Shown: positions 16,403-26,034, numbered from the stretch's first letter. The stretch is DNA of 64,000 nt from Paenibacillus sp. XY044 (GCF_002257645.1 NZ_NQMO01000006.1:186001-250000), one strand, 5' to 3'. Notes: generated from the letters alone by a model not told the origin. Translations and numbers: made by a program.

Positions 16403-19009
16403 ATGTTCAAGAAGACGTTAAGCTTGGTTCTCGCCGCTTCCATCGCGCTGCCGCTGGCTGGTGCGGGGGACTCGGCGTCTGCTGACAAGGCAAACAACGG
16501 AAAAGATTCCAAGGCACAGATCCAAACGTACAGCTGGGACCGGGTCAAGGTCGTCGGCGGGGGCTTTGTGCCGGGGATTGTTTACAATCCGAGCGAGAAG
16601 GATCTGATCTACGCCCGCACGGATATCGGAGGAGCGTACCGCTGGGATCCGGCCACGAGGACCTGGAAGCAGCTGCTGGATTTTGTCAGTGCGAAGGAAT
16701 GGAACATGCTTGGCGTGGATACGCTGGCGACGGATCCTGTGGAAACGAACCGTTTGTACGTGGCAGCCGGTACCTACACCAACGACTGGACCGACATGAA
16801 CGGCGTACTGCTGCGCTCGACGGATAAAGGGGAGACGTGGCAGCGCACGGAGCTTCCTTTTAAACTCGGGGGGAATATGCCGGGACGGTCGATGGGCGAG
16901 CGTCTGGCGATCGATCCGAACAATAACCGCGTCCTCTATATGGGTACCCGCAGCGGCAACGGGCTGTGGCGCAGCACCGATTACGGAGTCACCTGGAAAA
17001 GAGTCGACAGCTTCACCGCCGCCGGCAACGTGAAGGATCCATACAACGATCTGGTCGGCGTCGTGTGGGTGACGTTTGATCCGTCGACGGGAAGCAAAGG
17101 GGAAACAACCCAGACGATTTACGTGGGGGTCGCCGATACCGAGCACAGCATCTATCGCAGCACCGACGGCGGCCAAACCTGGGAACCGGTACCGGGACAG
17201 CCTGATCAAGGGTTCATTCCGCACCATGGCGTGCTTTCGAAGAACGGCAGCCTCTACGTGACCTATACCAAAGAAGTGGGGCCGTATAACGGAGGCGAGG
17301 GCTCGGTGTGGAAATACGATACGATATCCGGACAGTGGACCGATATCAGCCCGACTGGTGCGGGTTCCACGGACAGCCCATACGGCGGCCTTGCCGTCGA
17401 TGCGCAGCATCCGGATACGATTATGGTCGCCACGATGAACAAATGGTGGCCGGATGAATTCATCTACCGCAGCACAGATGGCGGCAAGACATGGAAGCCG
17501 TTCTGGACGCTGGATTACGCCAAAGATCCGGTAAGGACCAACAACTACACCATTGACTATTCGTTGTCGCCGTGGCTGGATTGGGGAGAGAAAAAGAATC
17601 TGCCCGAGCAGAATCCGAAGCTCGGCTGGATGATCGGCGACCTGGAGATTGATCCGTTCAACCCGGACCGGATCATGTACGGAACGGGCGCGACGCTGTA
17701 CGGGTCGGACAATGTGACTGCGCTGGACAAGGGAGGGGACGTCAATATCTCCGTCATGGCTGACGGGATCGAGGAGACGGCGGTTCTCGGCTTGATAAGC
17801 CCGCCGAGCGGCGCCCATCTGCTGAGCGCGATGGGGGATATCGGCGGCTTCCGCCACGAGGATCTGACCCAGGCGCCGACCATGATTACAAATCCGTATA
17901 TCGGGACAAGCACGGATATTGACTATGCCGAACTGAACCCGGACATCGTCGTCCGAGTCGGCAACAGCGATGGGGCCAACCCAAGAATGGGCGTGTCCGC
18001 GGATAACGGCAAGACGTGGAAGCCGGCGGCCAACGCCTGGACATCGGCATCTGACGATGCCACACAGGGCGGCTATGTCGCGGTTGGGGCGGACGGCTCT
18101 TCTATCGTCTGGAGCCCGTCCAACTCGGCCGCTCCGAAGCCGGTGAGCTACTCGCGGGACCTGGGCGCGACCTGGACGGCCTCGTCCGGCGTTCCAAGCG
18201 GCGCGAGAGTATCCTCGGACCGCGTGAATCCGAATAAGTTTTACGCAATTGCGGATGGCACGTTCTACGTCAGCCAGGACGGGGGCGCTACCTTCGCCAA
18301 GGCAGCTGCGGGCCTGCCGACCAACCTGACAAGCAACTTCAAAGCGGTGCCCGGCGTGGAAGGAGACATCTGGGTAGCGGCTGCCGCAGACAACTCGAAC
18401 CAGGCCAGCCCTTACGGATTATGGCATTCCACGGATTCGGGACGCACGTTTACGAAACTGGGACAGATTCAGGAAGCGGCAGCCATCGGTTTCGGCAAAG
18501 CGGCTCCCGGACAGAAATACATGGCGCTGTATGCCCACGCCATCATCAACAACGTGGACGGCATTTACCGCTCCGATGACGCAGGCAAGACGTGGATTCG
18601 CATCAATGATGGCCAGCATCAGTTCGGTTCGGCCAACACGGCCATCACTGGGGATCCAAGGGTGTACGGCCGCGTATATTTGGCGACCAACGGCCTTGGC
18701 ATCGTCCTTGGCGATATTACCGGCAATCAGGATACGACGGCACCGGTGATCACGGTGGACGACAAAGGCAAACCGCAAAACAACCGGAACTACGTGCTCT
18801 CCGGCCGCGTTAATGAAGCTGTGAAGGACTCCTTAATTAGCGTTTCCTTAAATGGCGGAAAGCCTTTTACCATGAAAGTCGTGAACGGCAGGTTCAATCA
18901 TAAGCTGACCTTGGCCAGCGGGAAAAACCGGATTGTGCTGGAAGCAGCAGACCTGACCGGGAATAAGGCGAGCCTTGAGGTCACGGTCGAGTATAACGCC
19001 AAGAAGTAA
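16403..19009 (+). CDS. Secreted GH74 xyloglucanase
   Basis: This 868-residue secreted enzyme has a signal peptide (FKKTLSLVLAASIALPLAGAGDSASA). It is followed by two seven-bladed beta-propellers built from Asp-box/BNR-like repeats (SxDxGxTW: STDKGETW, STDYGVTW, STDGGQTW, STDGGKTW, SRDLGATW, SDDAGKTW). The two GH74 catalytic aspartates are visible: D74 in ARTDIGGAYRW and D479 in SAMGDIGGFRH, spaced as in known GH74 xyloglucanases. It would cut the beta-1,4-glucan backbone of xyloglucan outside the cell. The last 90 residues form an Ig-like module (PVITVDDKGKPQNN to the end). I chose the second of two adjacent ATGs (16403) because it lies six bases from AGGAGG. No CBM or dockerin is present. 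Confidence 0.93.
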   Translation: MFKKTLSLVLAASIALPLAGAGDSASADKANNGKDSKAQIQTYSWDRVKVVGGGFVPGIVYNPSEKDLIYARTDIGGAYRWDPATRTWKQLLDFVSAKEWNMLGVDTLATDPVETNRLYVAAGTYTNDWTDMNGVLLRSTDKGETWQRTELPFKLGGNMPGRSMGERLAIDPNNNRVLYMGTRSGNGLWRSTDYGVTWKRVDSFTAAGNVKDPYNDLVGVVWVTFDPSTGSKGETTQTIYVGVADTEHSIYRSTDGGQTWEPVPGQPDQGFIPHHGVLSKNGSLYVTYTKEVGPYNGGEGSVWKYDTISGQWTDISPTGAGSTDSPYGGLAVDAQHPDTIMVATMNKWWPDEFIYRSTDGGKTWKPFWTLDYAKDPVRTNNYTIDYSLSPWLDWGEKKNLPEQNPKLGWMIGDLEIDPFNPDRIMYGTGATLYGSDNVTALDKGGDVNISVMADGIEETAVLGLISPPSGAHLLSAMGDIGGFRHEDLTQAPTMITNPYIGTSTDIDYAELNPDIVVRVGNSDGANPRMGVSADNGKTWKPAANAWTSASDDATQGGYVAVGADGSSIVWSPSNSAAPKPVSYSRDLGATWTASSGVPSGARVSSDRVNPNKFYAIADGTFYVSQDGGATFAKAAAGLPTNLTSNFKAVPGVEGDIWVAAAADNSNQASPYGLWHSTDSGRTFTKLGQIQEAAAIGFGKAAPGQKYMALYAHAIINNVDGIYRSDDAGKTWIRINDGQHQFGSANTAITGDPRVYGRVYLATNGLGIVLGDITGNQDTTAPVITVDDKGKPQNNRNYVLSGRVNEAVKDSLISVSLNGGKPFTMKVVNGRFNHKLTLASGKNRIVLEAADLTGNKASLEVTVEYNAKK

Positions 19010-19127
19010 TCCGGAAATACAGTGGATGCGATTGGGGTTCCACGTCTAACGGGACTTGCTGCCGTCTCCACGGCGAAGACCGCCAACGATGAGCATCTTG
19101 CCAATCTGAAGCGGTATAACAAGGGGC

Positions 19128-19168
19128 CGACCCGGGACAGCAGATCTGCTGCCCGGGTGGTCTTTTTT
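19128..19168 (+). terminator. Rho-independent terminator after GH74 gene
   Basis: ACCCGGG-A-CAGCAG and CTGCTG-CCCGGGT form a 13-base-pair stem with one bulged A and a two-base centre, followed by GGTC and a run of seven T. Confidence 0.85.
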
Positions 19169-19335
19169 TATAAACAGGTCTGCGCCAGGGAATTGCTCCG
19201 GTGCAATGACCTCTACGGTACTCAGCTGAAACGGGACGTATACTTTATACTACGATAACGGGCAACTGCGACGGCAAAAAAACGAAATTTGGCCGGCATG
19301 AAAGCGCTGTTGTGCAGGTGAACTGAGCAGCGGTG

Positions 19336-19364
19336 TCGAAACGATTCTAACGGAATGGTAAAAT
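19336..19364 (+). promoter_or_regulatory. Candidate promoter of the LacI-type gene
   Basis: TCGAAA (19336-19341), a 17-base spacer and TAAAAT (19359-19364) precede the GTG start by 35 bases. The -35 box is at the same time the TCGAAA half-site found in the GH74 operator, so the regulator may also control its own gene. Confidence 0.45.
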
Positions 19365-19398
19365 GAAATGATAAGCTAAACGATTGGAGTGAGAAGCC

Positions 19399-20364
19399 GT
19401 GGCCAGCATTAAAGATATCGCCAAAAAAGCCGGCGTATCCATATCAACGGTATCCTACGCGCTGAACGGAAGCCCGAAGGTGACGGATGAGACCTGCGCC
19501 CGGATTTTGGCCATCGCCAAAGAACTGAATTACGTACCGAATGCGGCGGCACGAAGCCTGAAGAAAAAGGAGTCGAAAATTATCGGGGCCTTTCTGCCGG
19601 ATTTTAGCGGCGGTTTCTACGGAGATTTGCTTCAGGGGATGAAGGGCACGCTGATTCAAAAGGGATACGATCTAGTGGTATGCAGCGGCCCCCAGTCGCA
19701 CCGGTTGCTGGCCGAGAAGCTGTTTGACGGGGCGCTAATCCTCGACCACTCCTTTTCGGACGAGCAGCTGCTGAACTTTGCCGAGCTTGGACACCGGCTG
19801 GTTGTGCTGGACCGGGAGCTGAATCATCCGAATATCAATCACGTTCTTCTCGATAACAAAGCCGGGGCCAGCCTGGCTATGGAGTACTTGATCGACCAGG
19901 GACACCGGAAAATTTACGTGGTTACCGGCCCCGAGGGTTCTTACGACTCGAAGCAGCGTATGGCTGCGGTCAGACAGACGGTCGAACGGAGCAGCGATGT
20001 GGAATGGATTGAAATCCCCGGCGACTTTAACCGGTCGGGCGGCGAGCGGGCCGCAAAGCAGATTGCTGCAGAGTTTGAAGGTCCGGTGGCGGTCTTTTGC
20101 CTGAATGATGAAATGGCGATCGGCATGTATGATGATATATCCGAAACGGACTTGGAGATGGGCAAGGACATCCATATCATCGGTTTCGATAATATCGAGC
20201 TGTCCGAGTACCTCCGCCCACGGCTGGCGACGATCGATTATTCCAAGAAAAAGTGGGGGGCGCTCGCTTCCGAGCAGCTGATCAAAATCATTGAAGGCAA
20301 GCCGGTCGAAAATGAACGGATTTATGTGACCTTGGTCAAAGCGGAATCGGTCAAGCCCGTATAA
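19399..20364 (+). CDS. LacI family transcriptional regulator
   Basis: The 321-residue protein starts at GTG 19399 after a GGAGTGAG ribosome site. Residues 3-24 form the LacI helix-turn-helix (SIKDIAKKAGVSISTVSYALNG), followed by a hinge helix (AARSLKKK) and a periplasmic-binding-protein-like sugar-sensing domain (about 60-321, with YLIDQGHRKIYVVTG and FCLNDEMAIGMYD). It should repress a sugar-utilisation gene until an inducer binds. The GH74 gene upstream, with its palindromic operator, is the most likely target; the downstream genes look unrelated. The effector is unknown. Confidence 0.92.
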   Translation: MASIKDIAKKAGVSISTVSYALNGSPKVTDETCARILAIAKELNYVPNAAARSLKKKESKIIGAFLPDFSGGFYGDLLQGMKGTLIQKGYDLVVCSGPQSHRLLAEKLFDGALILDHSFSDEQLLNFAELGHRLVVLDRELNHPNINHVLLDNKAGASLAMEYLIDQGHRKIYVVTGPEGSYDSKQRMAAVRQTVERSSDVEWIEIPGDFNRSGGERAAKQIAAEFEGPVAVFCLNDEMAIGMYDDISETDLEMGKDIHIIGFDNIELSEYLRPRLATIDYSKKKWGALASEQLIKIIEGKPVENERIYVTLVKAESVKPV

Positions 20365-20443
20365 TCCATGTCGGGTGGCCGTTGAAGTATAAAGAAAGAT
20401 ATTCCTGCTCATCCTGAAGGTAAACGACAGGGAGGGTACAGGA

Positions 20444-20857
20444 ATGATCAATCTGGAGTCCAGACTGGAAAATGTGGAAGACGAGTTTCTCAATATTGAC
20501 AGCTACCTTTGCAAGCATGACTTTTCGCTGGCCGGCAACTGGGATTATAAGCACGGTTATTTAGATAAGGGCCTTGACCGGGAAAGAATGGTGTGGCTGC
20601 GGATCCCTTTTCATGTGACCAAAGGAAGCCTGGACGGCGAATGCGGCGGCTGCCGGGCGACCGTTAAGCTGGGACGTCCTTTTGTCTTCAAATACGTATA
20701 CAATACGGGCACCGACAAGCACGCCATGCCTCATCTGCTCGGCGCCTTGTTTGACCAGTTTCAGCCACCGCTCGATCCTGATGCGCATGTGGATGACGAG
20801 TGGGTGCAGCACGCAAGAAACGTTTTGCAGGAAGTAGAGCTGGGGTACTTGCCCTAA
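20444..20857 (+). CDS. YugN-like family protein
   Basis: This 137-residue soluble protein has the features I associate with the YugN-like family of Bacillales: an opening LxNVEDEFLNIDSYLCKHDFSLAGNWDYKHGYLDK, a central WLRIPF strand and a FxYVYNTGTDKHAMPHLLGALFDQFQPP block. The function of the family is unknown; in other genomes it is a small cytoplasmic protein with no assigned activity. It has its own ribosome site (GGGAGG) and is followed by a terminator, so it may be a single-gene unit or the end of the LacI transcript. Confidence 0.65.
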   Translation: MINLESRLENVEDEFLNIDSYLCKHDFSLAGNWDYKHGYLDKGLDRERMVWLRIPFHVTKGSLDGECGGCRATVKLGRPFVFKYVYNTGTDKHAMPHLLGALFDQFQPPLDPDAHVDDEWVQHARNVLQEVELGYLP

Positions 20858-20874
20858 GGATTTCGTCGTACATG

Positions 20875-20913
20875 GAGCAGCTTGGTCAAATTCGTTTGGC
20901 CGGGCTGCTTTTT
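20875..20913 (+). terminator. Rho-independent terminator after the yugN-like gene
   Basis: AGCAGCTTGGTCAAA and TTTGGCCGGGCTGCT pair into a long stem with a TTCG tetraloop, followed by five T. A closely similar hairpin occurs at 27887-27923. Confidence 0.85.
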
Positions 20914-21039
20914 GTGTATATGGAAGCGGAGAGAACGGCCGGGTCGCCGGGGCTTAAGTGTTTCTTTTTTTACAGCGACCGTTTGCTCCATGGAGTACAA
21001 TAGGGAAAACCCACAGGGATAGAAAGGAGATGTCAGTCG

Positions 21040-21510
21040 ATGAAATACGACGAGACGGCGGAACTTCCGGACGAGCTGTATGAACTGCTGGATGGCAGGG
21101 AGCTGATCACGAAGCAGCACGAGGCGATGATGCTGATGACCGTAACGGAGGAGCAGTGGCCGCATACGGCCATGATCAGTGTAGGCGAGATCGTCGCGCT
21201 GGACCCGGGGCACGTGCGGCTGGCCATGTGGAACGGAACCGCGACAACCCGAAATATGATCCGCACGGAAAAAGCGACGCTCGTGCTGGTCTACTCGGGC
21301 AAAGCCTATTACGTGAAGCTGGCATTGAGACTTCTGCCGGTGCTCCCCGCAGCCAAGCATCCGCGGGAGCGATTCGAGGCGGACGTCGTAACTGTCCGCG
21401 TGGACGTGGCCCAGTATGCGGACATTAGGTCCGGCATCCAGGTCGACTTTAAGGAACCTGAAGCGGTACTCACCCGCTGGTATGAAACTTTAGCCGAGCT
21501 GAGGTTGTAA
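21040..21510 (+). CDS. Pyridoxamine 5'-phosphate oxidase-like FMN-binding protein
   Basis: This 156-residue protein has the split-barrel pattern of the PNPOx-like superfamily: an N-terminal helix (LPDELYELLDGRELITKQHEAMMLMTVTEEQWPHTAMISVGEIVALD), then VRLAMWNGTATTRNMIRTEKATLVLVYSG. Family members bind FMN or F420 and reduce diverse substrates. No substrate can be named. The ATG at 21040 follows AAAGGAGATG. It stands between two terminator-bounded units and is apparently monocistronic. Confidence 0.75.
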   Translation: MKYDETAELPDELYELLDGRELITKQHEAMMLMTVTEEQWPHTAMISVGEIVALDPGHVRLAMWNGTATTRNMIRTEKATLVLVYSGKAYYVKLALRLLPVLPAAKHPRERFEADVVTVRVDVAQYADIRSGIQVDFKEPEAVLTRWYETLAELRL

Positions 21511-21675
21511 AAAGGCTGCCAATAGCCGATGACGAGCGTGTGGTATATCCCCAGATCCGGGCGGGTGCCTGGTTTGGGGATGCCGCAAAACGCGCTGCCG
21601 CTTGTCGGGGGTGTATGCCGATAGGGCTTTTCTTCTGATCTTTCGTGCTTTGTTCGGAATTTACGCAACATTACT

Positions 21676-21704
21676 TTGAAAGCGCAATCATTCGTATATA
21701 CAAT
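21676..21704 (+). promoter_or_regulatory. SigA promoter of the YesM/YesN-type pair
   Basis: TTGAAA (21676-21681), a 17-base spacer and TACAAT (21699-21704) form a strong match to the SigA consensus, 44 bases upstream of the kinase ATG at 21748. Confidence 0.7.
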
Positions 21705-21747
21705 AACATTACGAAATTCATACTTGGAAAAAGAGGGTGCTCGCAGA

Positions 21748-23541
21748 ATGAGATCCTGGTTCCTCACGCGCTTTCCTCCATTGCACTCGATTGTCGTGCA
21801 GTTATTCCTCTTTTTTTTCTTCGGGATGACGCTTCCTGTCCTTATTGGAGGTTTCTTGTCCTACCACAAATCGTCCTTGATCGTTGAACAGCAGGTCAGC
21901 AAGGTGGCCGCGCTAACGATTGTGCAGGTCAGCGATAAGCTGAACATGTTTTTCAAGAAATTGGATGACTCCTCGATGATGGTATTGAACAGCAAAATCG
22001 TCCACAACATTTTGGAGCAGAGACAAGGCGATAACGCCTATGAAACGACGCTCAAGGTGAAGGACGGGAAAGATATGCTGACTTCGATCATGATCAACTC
22101 GCCGGAAATTCTGGATATTTATATTTTTGATGTAAAAGGCAAAAACTCGGTGCTCAGCGCAGACTCCCTCATGTCGATCCCGAATCAGTGGGATTCCGAT
22201 TGGTACAAGGCCATTTTGAAGGCTAACGGCAATACCGTATGGTTTGGCCTCTCCGAAACCTCATACCTGAAAAAGACGGGGATGGGGTTTCCGGTGTTTG
22301 GCCTAGGGAGGGCCATTCGCAGCTGGGAGACGGGCGAAATCATTGGCGTCATGTTCGTCGAGGTGATGGGGAACGTGCTGATTGATGAGCTAAACCGCGT
22401 CCAATTCGGCGATACGGGATACGTCTACATCGTCAACGACCGGAATCAGTATTTCTACCATCCCGATCCGAGCGAGTACGGCCAAACGTCGAAGCTGCCG
22501 CCGCCGACCCGGAAGACGCAGCTGCGTGAGGGAAGACGCAATACGCTGATGATTCCCGAACTGCTCGACAACGATTGGCGCGTCGTCGGCGTCGTGCCGC
22601 TGGAGGAACTGACGGCCGATTCGGCCAGCATCCGCAATCTGACGGTGCTGATCGCCCTCTGCTCAATCGTGCTGGCCATCGGGATGGGTTACTACGTTAC
22701 GCGCAGAATCGGGAATCCGCTCGTCAATTTGAGCCGCTTGATGCGCAAAGGAGAAGCCGGCGACCTGACGATCCGCAGCCGCAGCGTCGGGCGCAATGAA
22801 ATCGGCCAGCTCGGGCGCAGCTTCAATAAGATGCTTGAGCAGATCGAGCTGCTCATCGAACGGATTGCCAAGGAGGAATCCGAGAAGAAGAAGGCCGAAA
22901 TTCGGGCGCTTCGGTACCAGATCAATCCGCATTTTCTGTACAACACGCTGAATTCGATCCGGTGGCTGGCCAAGCTGAACCGCACGAACGATGTCGACCA
23001 AGCCGTAACGTCGCTCGTCCAGCTGCTCGAGGTCAGTATGGGGCGCAGCGGCGTCTTCATCCAATTGGGTGAAGAGCTGGACCTGCTGCAGAAATACATG
23101 GTCATTCAAGGGTACCGGTATGACAATGCCATCACGCTGCTTATGGATTGTCCGGATGAGCTGAAGCAAATTCCGATTCCGCGCATGCTGCTGCAGCCGA
23201 TCGTGGAAAATGCGGTCTTCCACGGCATCGCCCCGAAGGATGAACCGGGCACGATTGAGATTCGCGCGCGGCAAGAGGGGGAGGAGATCATCATCAGCAT
23301 CGCCGACGACGGCGTAGGCATGGGCGAGGAACGGCTTGCCCAAATTTTCGCCGATGAGCGGCCGCATCATAACCGAGGGATGACCAACATCGGGCTGCGC
23401 CATGTGCACCAAACGATTCGGCTGTATTACGGCAGCGGATACGGGGTCAGCGTGACCAGCGAGCTCATGCAGGGGACGGAGGTCACGATTACTTTTTCAA
23501 ATTTGAAGGGGGATCAGGATGTACAAAGTGCTGTTGGTTGA
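21748..23541 (+). CDS. YesM-type sensor histidine kinase
   Basis: This 597-residue membrane kinase has a first helix at about residues 17-38, a Cache-type extracellular sensor of about 250 residues, a second helix at about 296-315, a HAMP linker, a His_kinase domain and a GHKL ATPase. The phosphoacceptor histidine is about residue 393 in YQINPHFLYNTLNSIRWLAK, typical of the LytS/YesM class. The ATPase has N box PIVENAVFHGI and G box DDGVGMG. Such kinases usually sense an extracellular sugar or its binding protein. I chose ATG 21748 since the promoter lies inside the longer frame. The last 23 bases overlap the response-regulator gene. Confidence 0.92.
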   Translation: MRSWFLTRFPPLHSIVVQLFLFFFFGMTLPVLIGGFLSYHKSSLIVEQQVSKVAALTIVQVSDKLNMFFKKLDDSSMMVLNSKIVHNILEQRQGDNAYETTLKVKDGKDMLTSIMINSPEILDIYIFDVKGKNSVLSADSLMSIPNQWDSDWYKAILKANGNTVWFGLSETSYLKKTGMGFPVFGLGRAIRSWETGEIIGVMFVEVMGNVLIDELNRVQFGDTGYVYIVNDRNQYFYHPDPSEYGQTSKLPPPTRKTQLREGRRNTLMIPELLDNDWRVVGVVPLEELTADSASIRNLTVLIALCSIVLAIGMGYYVTRRIGNPLVNLSRLMRKGEAGDLTIRSRSVGRNEIGQLGRSFNKMLEQIELLIERIAKEESEKKKAEIRALRYQINPHFLYNTLNSIRWLAKLNRTNDVDQAVTSLVQLLEVSMGRSGVFIQLGEELDLLQKYMVIQGYRYDNAITLLMDCPDELKQIPIPRMLLQPIVENAVFHGIAPKDEPGTIEIRARQEGEEIIISIADDGVGMGEERLAQIFADERPHHNRGMTNIGLRHVHQTIRLYYGSGYGVSVTSELMQGTEVTITFSNLKGDQDVQSAVG

Positions 23542-24337
23542 TGATGAAGCCATCGCAAGAATGGGGATTCGGTCTACTTTTGAATGGGAAGTCAACGGAT
23601 TCGAGCTGGTGGGAGAAGCCTCCAACGGCCAGCGGGCGATGAAATGGGTCGAAAACAAGGAGATCGACATTCTGATTACCGATATTGCCATGCCGGTCAT
23701 GGATGGGCTTGAGCTGGCGCGCAGGACGAGGGAGATCTGCCCTTGGGTCAAGGTACTACTGCTCAGCTGCCACAGCGACTTTGAGTACGTCCGCGAGGGG
23801 ATCCGGCTGGGCGCTTTTGACTATATTTTAAAGCCGATGCTGAGTGCGGAGTCGTTAAAAACGGTGCTGTATGAAATGCGCCACAGCCTACAGAAGGAGA
23901 AGGAGGATCACCGTATTTTGGAGCAGTACAAGGAAAAAAACAGCGCAGATCCGGCGGTTGCCGTGATGCCGCTGCCCCTCCCTGCGGATTGTCCGCCTCC
24001 GGATAAATCGCTGCACCAACGGATCGTCCAGCAGGCGGTCGAGTATATCTCAGAGCATTTTACAGAGTCGATTTCTCTGCAGCAGGTTGCCGACAAGGTA
24101 TGCGTCAGCCGTAATTATTTCAGCGAAATGTTCAAGCGGGTCACCGGACATAATTTCATCGATTACTTGATTACGCTGCGGGTGAACCGGGCCAAGGAGC
24201 TTCTGCAAAATCCAACGCTGAAAGTATATGAGGTCGCGGAGATGTCCGGCTTCAATGACACCAAGCATTTCAGCAAGCAGTTCAAGAAGAACGTTGGATT
24301 GACGCCTGCGGAATTCCAGGGAATGCCCCGCAGATAA
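23519..24337 (+). CDS. YesN-type response regulator with AraC DNA-binding domain
   Basis: This 272-residue regulator has a receiver domain (acidic D8, D9, E10; phospho-acceptor D55 in ILITDIAMPVMDG; K in YILKPML). A linker leads to a C-terminal AraC-type double helix-turn-helix (about 165-270: ISLQQVADKVCVSRNYFSEMFKRVTG and VYEVAEMSGFNDTKHFSKQFKKNVGLTPAEF). It starts inside the kinase gene after GAAGGGGGATC, so the two are translationally coupled. It most likely activates the ABC sugar-importer genes directly downstream, a common arrangement in Paenibacillus. Confidence 0.93.
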   Translation: MYKVLLVDDEAIARMGIRSTFEWEVNGFELVGEASNGQRAMKWVENKEIDILITDIAMPVMDGLELARRTREICPWVKVLLLSCHSDFEYVREGIRLGAFDYILKPMLSAESLKTVLYEMRHSLQKEKEDHRILEQYKEKNSADPAVAVMPLPLPADCPPPDKSLHQRIVQQAVEYISEHFTESISLQQVADKVCVSRNYFSEMFKRVTGHNFIDYLITLRVNRAKELLQNPTLKVYEVAEMSGFNDTKHFSKQFKKNVGLTPAEFQGMPRR

Positions 24338-24486
24338 GGTGCTTCGATCCATCAATCAAGAAATCCGAAAACAAGAGCGATCGTAGGAACTTTTTACGTA
24401 CTTGCCCCTATCATCCATTTGGAATAGTTCAACTTATATAGTCCAAAACACAGGAAAACATGACACGATTTCGGAAATATGTGCCG

Positions 24487-24516
24487 TTCAAAAGGCGAAG
24501 GCCGCCGTTTTATAAT
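24487..24516 (+). promoter_or_regulatory. Candidate promoter of the ABC sugar-importer genes
   Basis: TTCAAA (24487-24492), an 18-base spacer and a perfect TATAAT (24511-24516) precede the binding-protein gene by about 70 bases. The -35 box is weak, as expected if the AraC-type regulator is needed for activation. Confidence 0.55.
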
Positions 24517-24521
24517 GAACA

Positions 24522-24535
24522 CGTAAGCGTTTTCA
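24522..24535 (+). promoter_or_regulatory. Catabolite-response-like element just after the promoter
   Basis: On the minus strand this reads TGAAAACGCTTACG, close to the CcpA consensus TGWAANCGNTNWCA. It covers the expected transcription start, so bound CcpA would block initiation when glucose is available. Confidence 0.55.
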
Positions 24536-24587
24536 CACCAAGGTGCTAAGCAGACGACACTACTCTTTTGAATGGGGGAGTAAAGAA

Positions 24588-25919
24588 ATGAAGAAGCTCA
24601 GAAAGTCCTTGCTCGCGGTAGTATTGTTGGCGTCGGTTGTGCTGCAGGCATGCGGATCGGGCGGCGGCAGCGATAACCAGGGAGCGATGTCGGAAGACGG
24701 CAAAGGCGGCGGGGAGAAGGTCAAGATTAAATGGGCGACCTGGGGGAATCCCGGAGAGCTGACCCGCTTCCAGGAGTTTACGAAGGATTTCAACGCGAGG
24801 CATCCGGACATTGAAGCGGAGCTGATTCCGATTCCGGGGGAATACGACCAGAAAATCCTGACGCAGCTGACGGGAGGGACCGCCCCTGACGTGTTTTATG
24901 CCGGCGACGGCTTCGTCGTGAAACTGATCGAGAATAAAAGCATCGAGGAAGTGACGCCGAGAATGACGGCGGCAGACAGCAAAATCAAACCGGACGACTA
25001 CTTCGAAGGGCTGTGGGGCGCGGCCAAGCGTGACGGCAAAATCTACGGCGTGCCGGTCGACTGCAATCCGATGGTGCTGTGGTATAACAAGAAAGTGCTG
25101 AATGAAGCGGGAATTACGGAGATGCCGGCCGACCTCCAGGCGAAGGGCCAATGGACCTGGGACGCGTTCAAAGGCATGGTGGAGAAAATCCGCGACTCGA
25201 AAAAGTACGGGTACGTGCTGGATAACTCCTGGAACAGTTACTACAGCTGGGTAACGGCAAACGGCGGCAAGGTTTACGACGATAACGGCAAGTTCATCGG
25301 TTATGACGATCCGAAGTCGAAGGAAGCATTCCAGTTCCTGTACGATAACGTGAAGGAGAAAAATATTACATTCGCAGGTACGCTGCCGAAGGGGCAGGGC
25401 GGCGACGCCATGTTTATGTCCAACCAAGTCGGGTTCGTCGGGGCCGGACGCTGGTATCTGCCACTGTTCAAGAAAAACTCCAGCCTGGAGTACGATGTCG
25501 TGACCTGGCCGACCAACACGGGAAATAAGATTGAACCGGCGGGAATTCCAACGGCATTCCTGGTCATGAACAGCGCGTCGAAGCATAAAGACGCTGCCTA
25601 TACCTTCTACTCCGAATTTCTGAGCACAGATGGCCAGAAGTTCCGTCTGCAAGGCGGGGGCAATGCGGTTCCATCCGTTCAAGGTGTGGATGACGTCGTT
25701 CTGGAAGGCAACCTGCCGGAGCATGCACAGCTGTTCCTCGATGCCCGTGAGGTGGGGTATTCGCTGACTCCGTTCGAGGCCGGCATTCCAGGGTTAAGCA
25801 CGGACATTACTTCCAAATTCGAGGCGCTGTGGCTTAAAAACGGCGAATTGGATGCATCGCTCAAAGACATTCAGGAAATGGCCAACAAAAAAATCGACGA
25901 TTACAAAAACGGCAAATAA
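24588..25919 (+). CDS. ABC sugar-transporter solute-binding lipoprotein
   Basis: This 443-residue family 1 extracellular binding protein has a lipoprotein signal (KKLRKSLLAVVLLASVVLQAC) with the lipidated cysteine at C22, then a Gly/Ser-rich linker. The fold is marked by IKWATWGNPGELTRFQEFTKDFNARHPDIEAELIPIPGEYDQKILTQLTGGTAPDVFYAG and the conserved YGVPVDCNPMVLWYNKKVL. It captures a sugar outside the membrane and delivers it to the two permeases encoded next. ATG 24588 follows GGGGGAG. No ATPase gene is nearby, so a shared MsmX-type ATPase elsewhere is expected. The sugar is unknown. Confidence 0.92.
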   Translation: MKKLRKSLLAVVLLASVVLQACGSGGGSDNQGAMSEDGKGGGEKVKIKWATWGNPGELTRFQEFTKDFNARHPDIEAELIPIPGEYDQKILTQLTGGTAPDVFYAGDGFVVKLIENKSIEEVTPRMTAADSKIKPDDYFEGLWGAAKRDGKIYGVPVDCNPMVLWYNKKVLNEAGITEMPADLQAKGQWTWDAFKGMVEKIRDSKKYGYVLDNSWNSYYSWVTANGGKVYDDNGKFIGYDDPKSKEAFQFLYDNVKEKNITFAGTLPKGQGGDAMFMSNQVGFVGAGRWYLPLFKKNSSLEYDVVTWPTNTGNKIEPAGIPTAFLVMNSASKHKDAAYTFYSEFLSTDGQKFRLQGGGNAVPSVQGVDDVVLEGNLPEHAQLFLDAREVGYSLTPFEAGIPGLSTDITSKFEALWLKNGELDASLKDIQEMANKKIDDYKNGK

Positions 25920-26034
25920 CGAAATCCTGGGGGGAAGGAGCGCGAGCAGAGCGCAGCGTTCCTTCCCTCTTTCCATGCCGGCCGGCGGCTGACGGCCAGC
26001 GCTTCGGAAGGCGTAATTCGCAAGAGGAAGGTGG

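Larger units (their letters stand above)
19010..19398. other. Intergenic region between GH74 and LacI genes
   Basis: These 389 bases hold the GH74 terminator (19128-19168) and, near the end, the candidate promoter of the LacI gene (19336-19364). No convincing gene was seen; short open frames here lack ribosome sites. Confidence 0.7.

Noticed and set aside
16418..17857. 479-residue open frame antisense to the GH74 gene
   Set aside because: It is a shadow of high-GC coding sequence, rich in Arg, His and Pro with no domain pattern. The opposite strand has intact GH74 catalytic motifs.
24546..25724. 392-residue open frame antisense to the binding-protein gene
   Set aside because: It lies wholly under a lipoprotein gene with a lipobox and family motifs, and its own composition is shadow-like.
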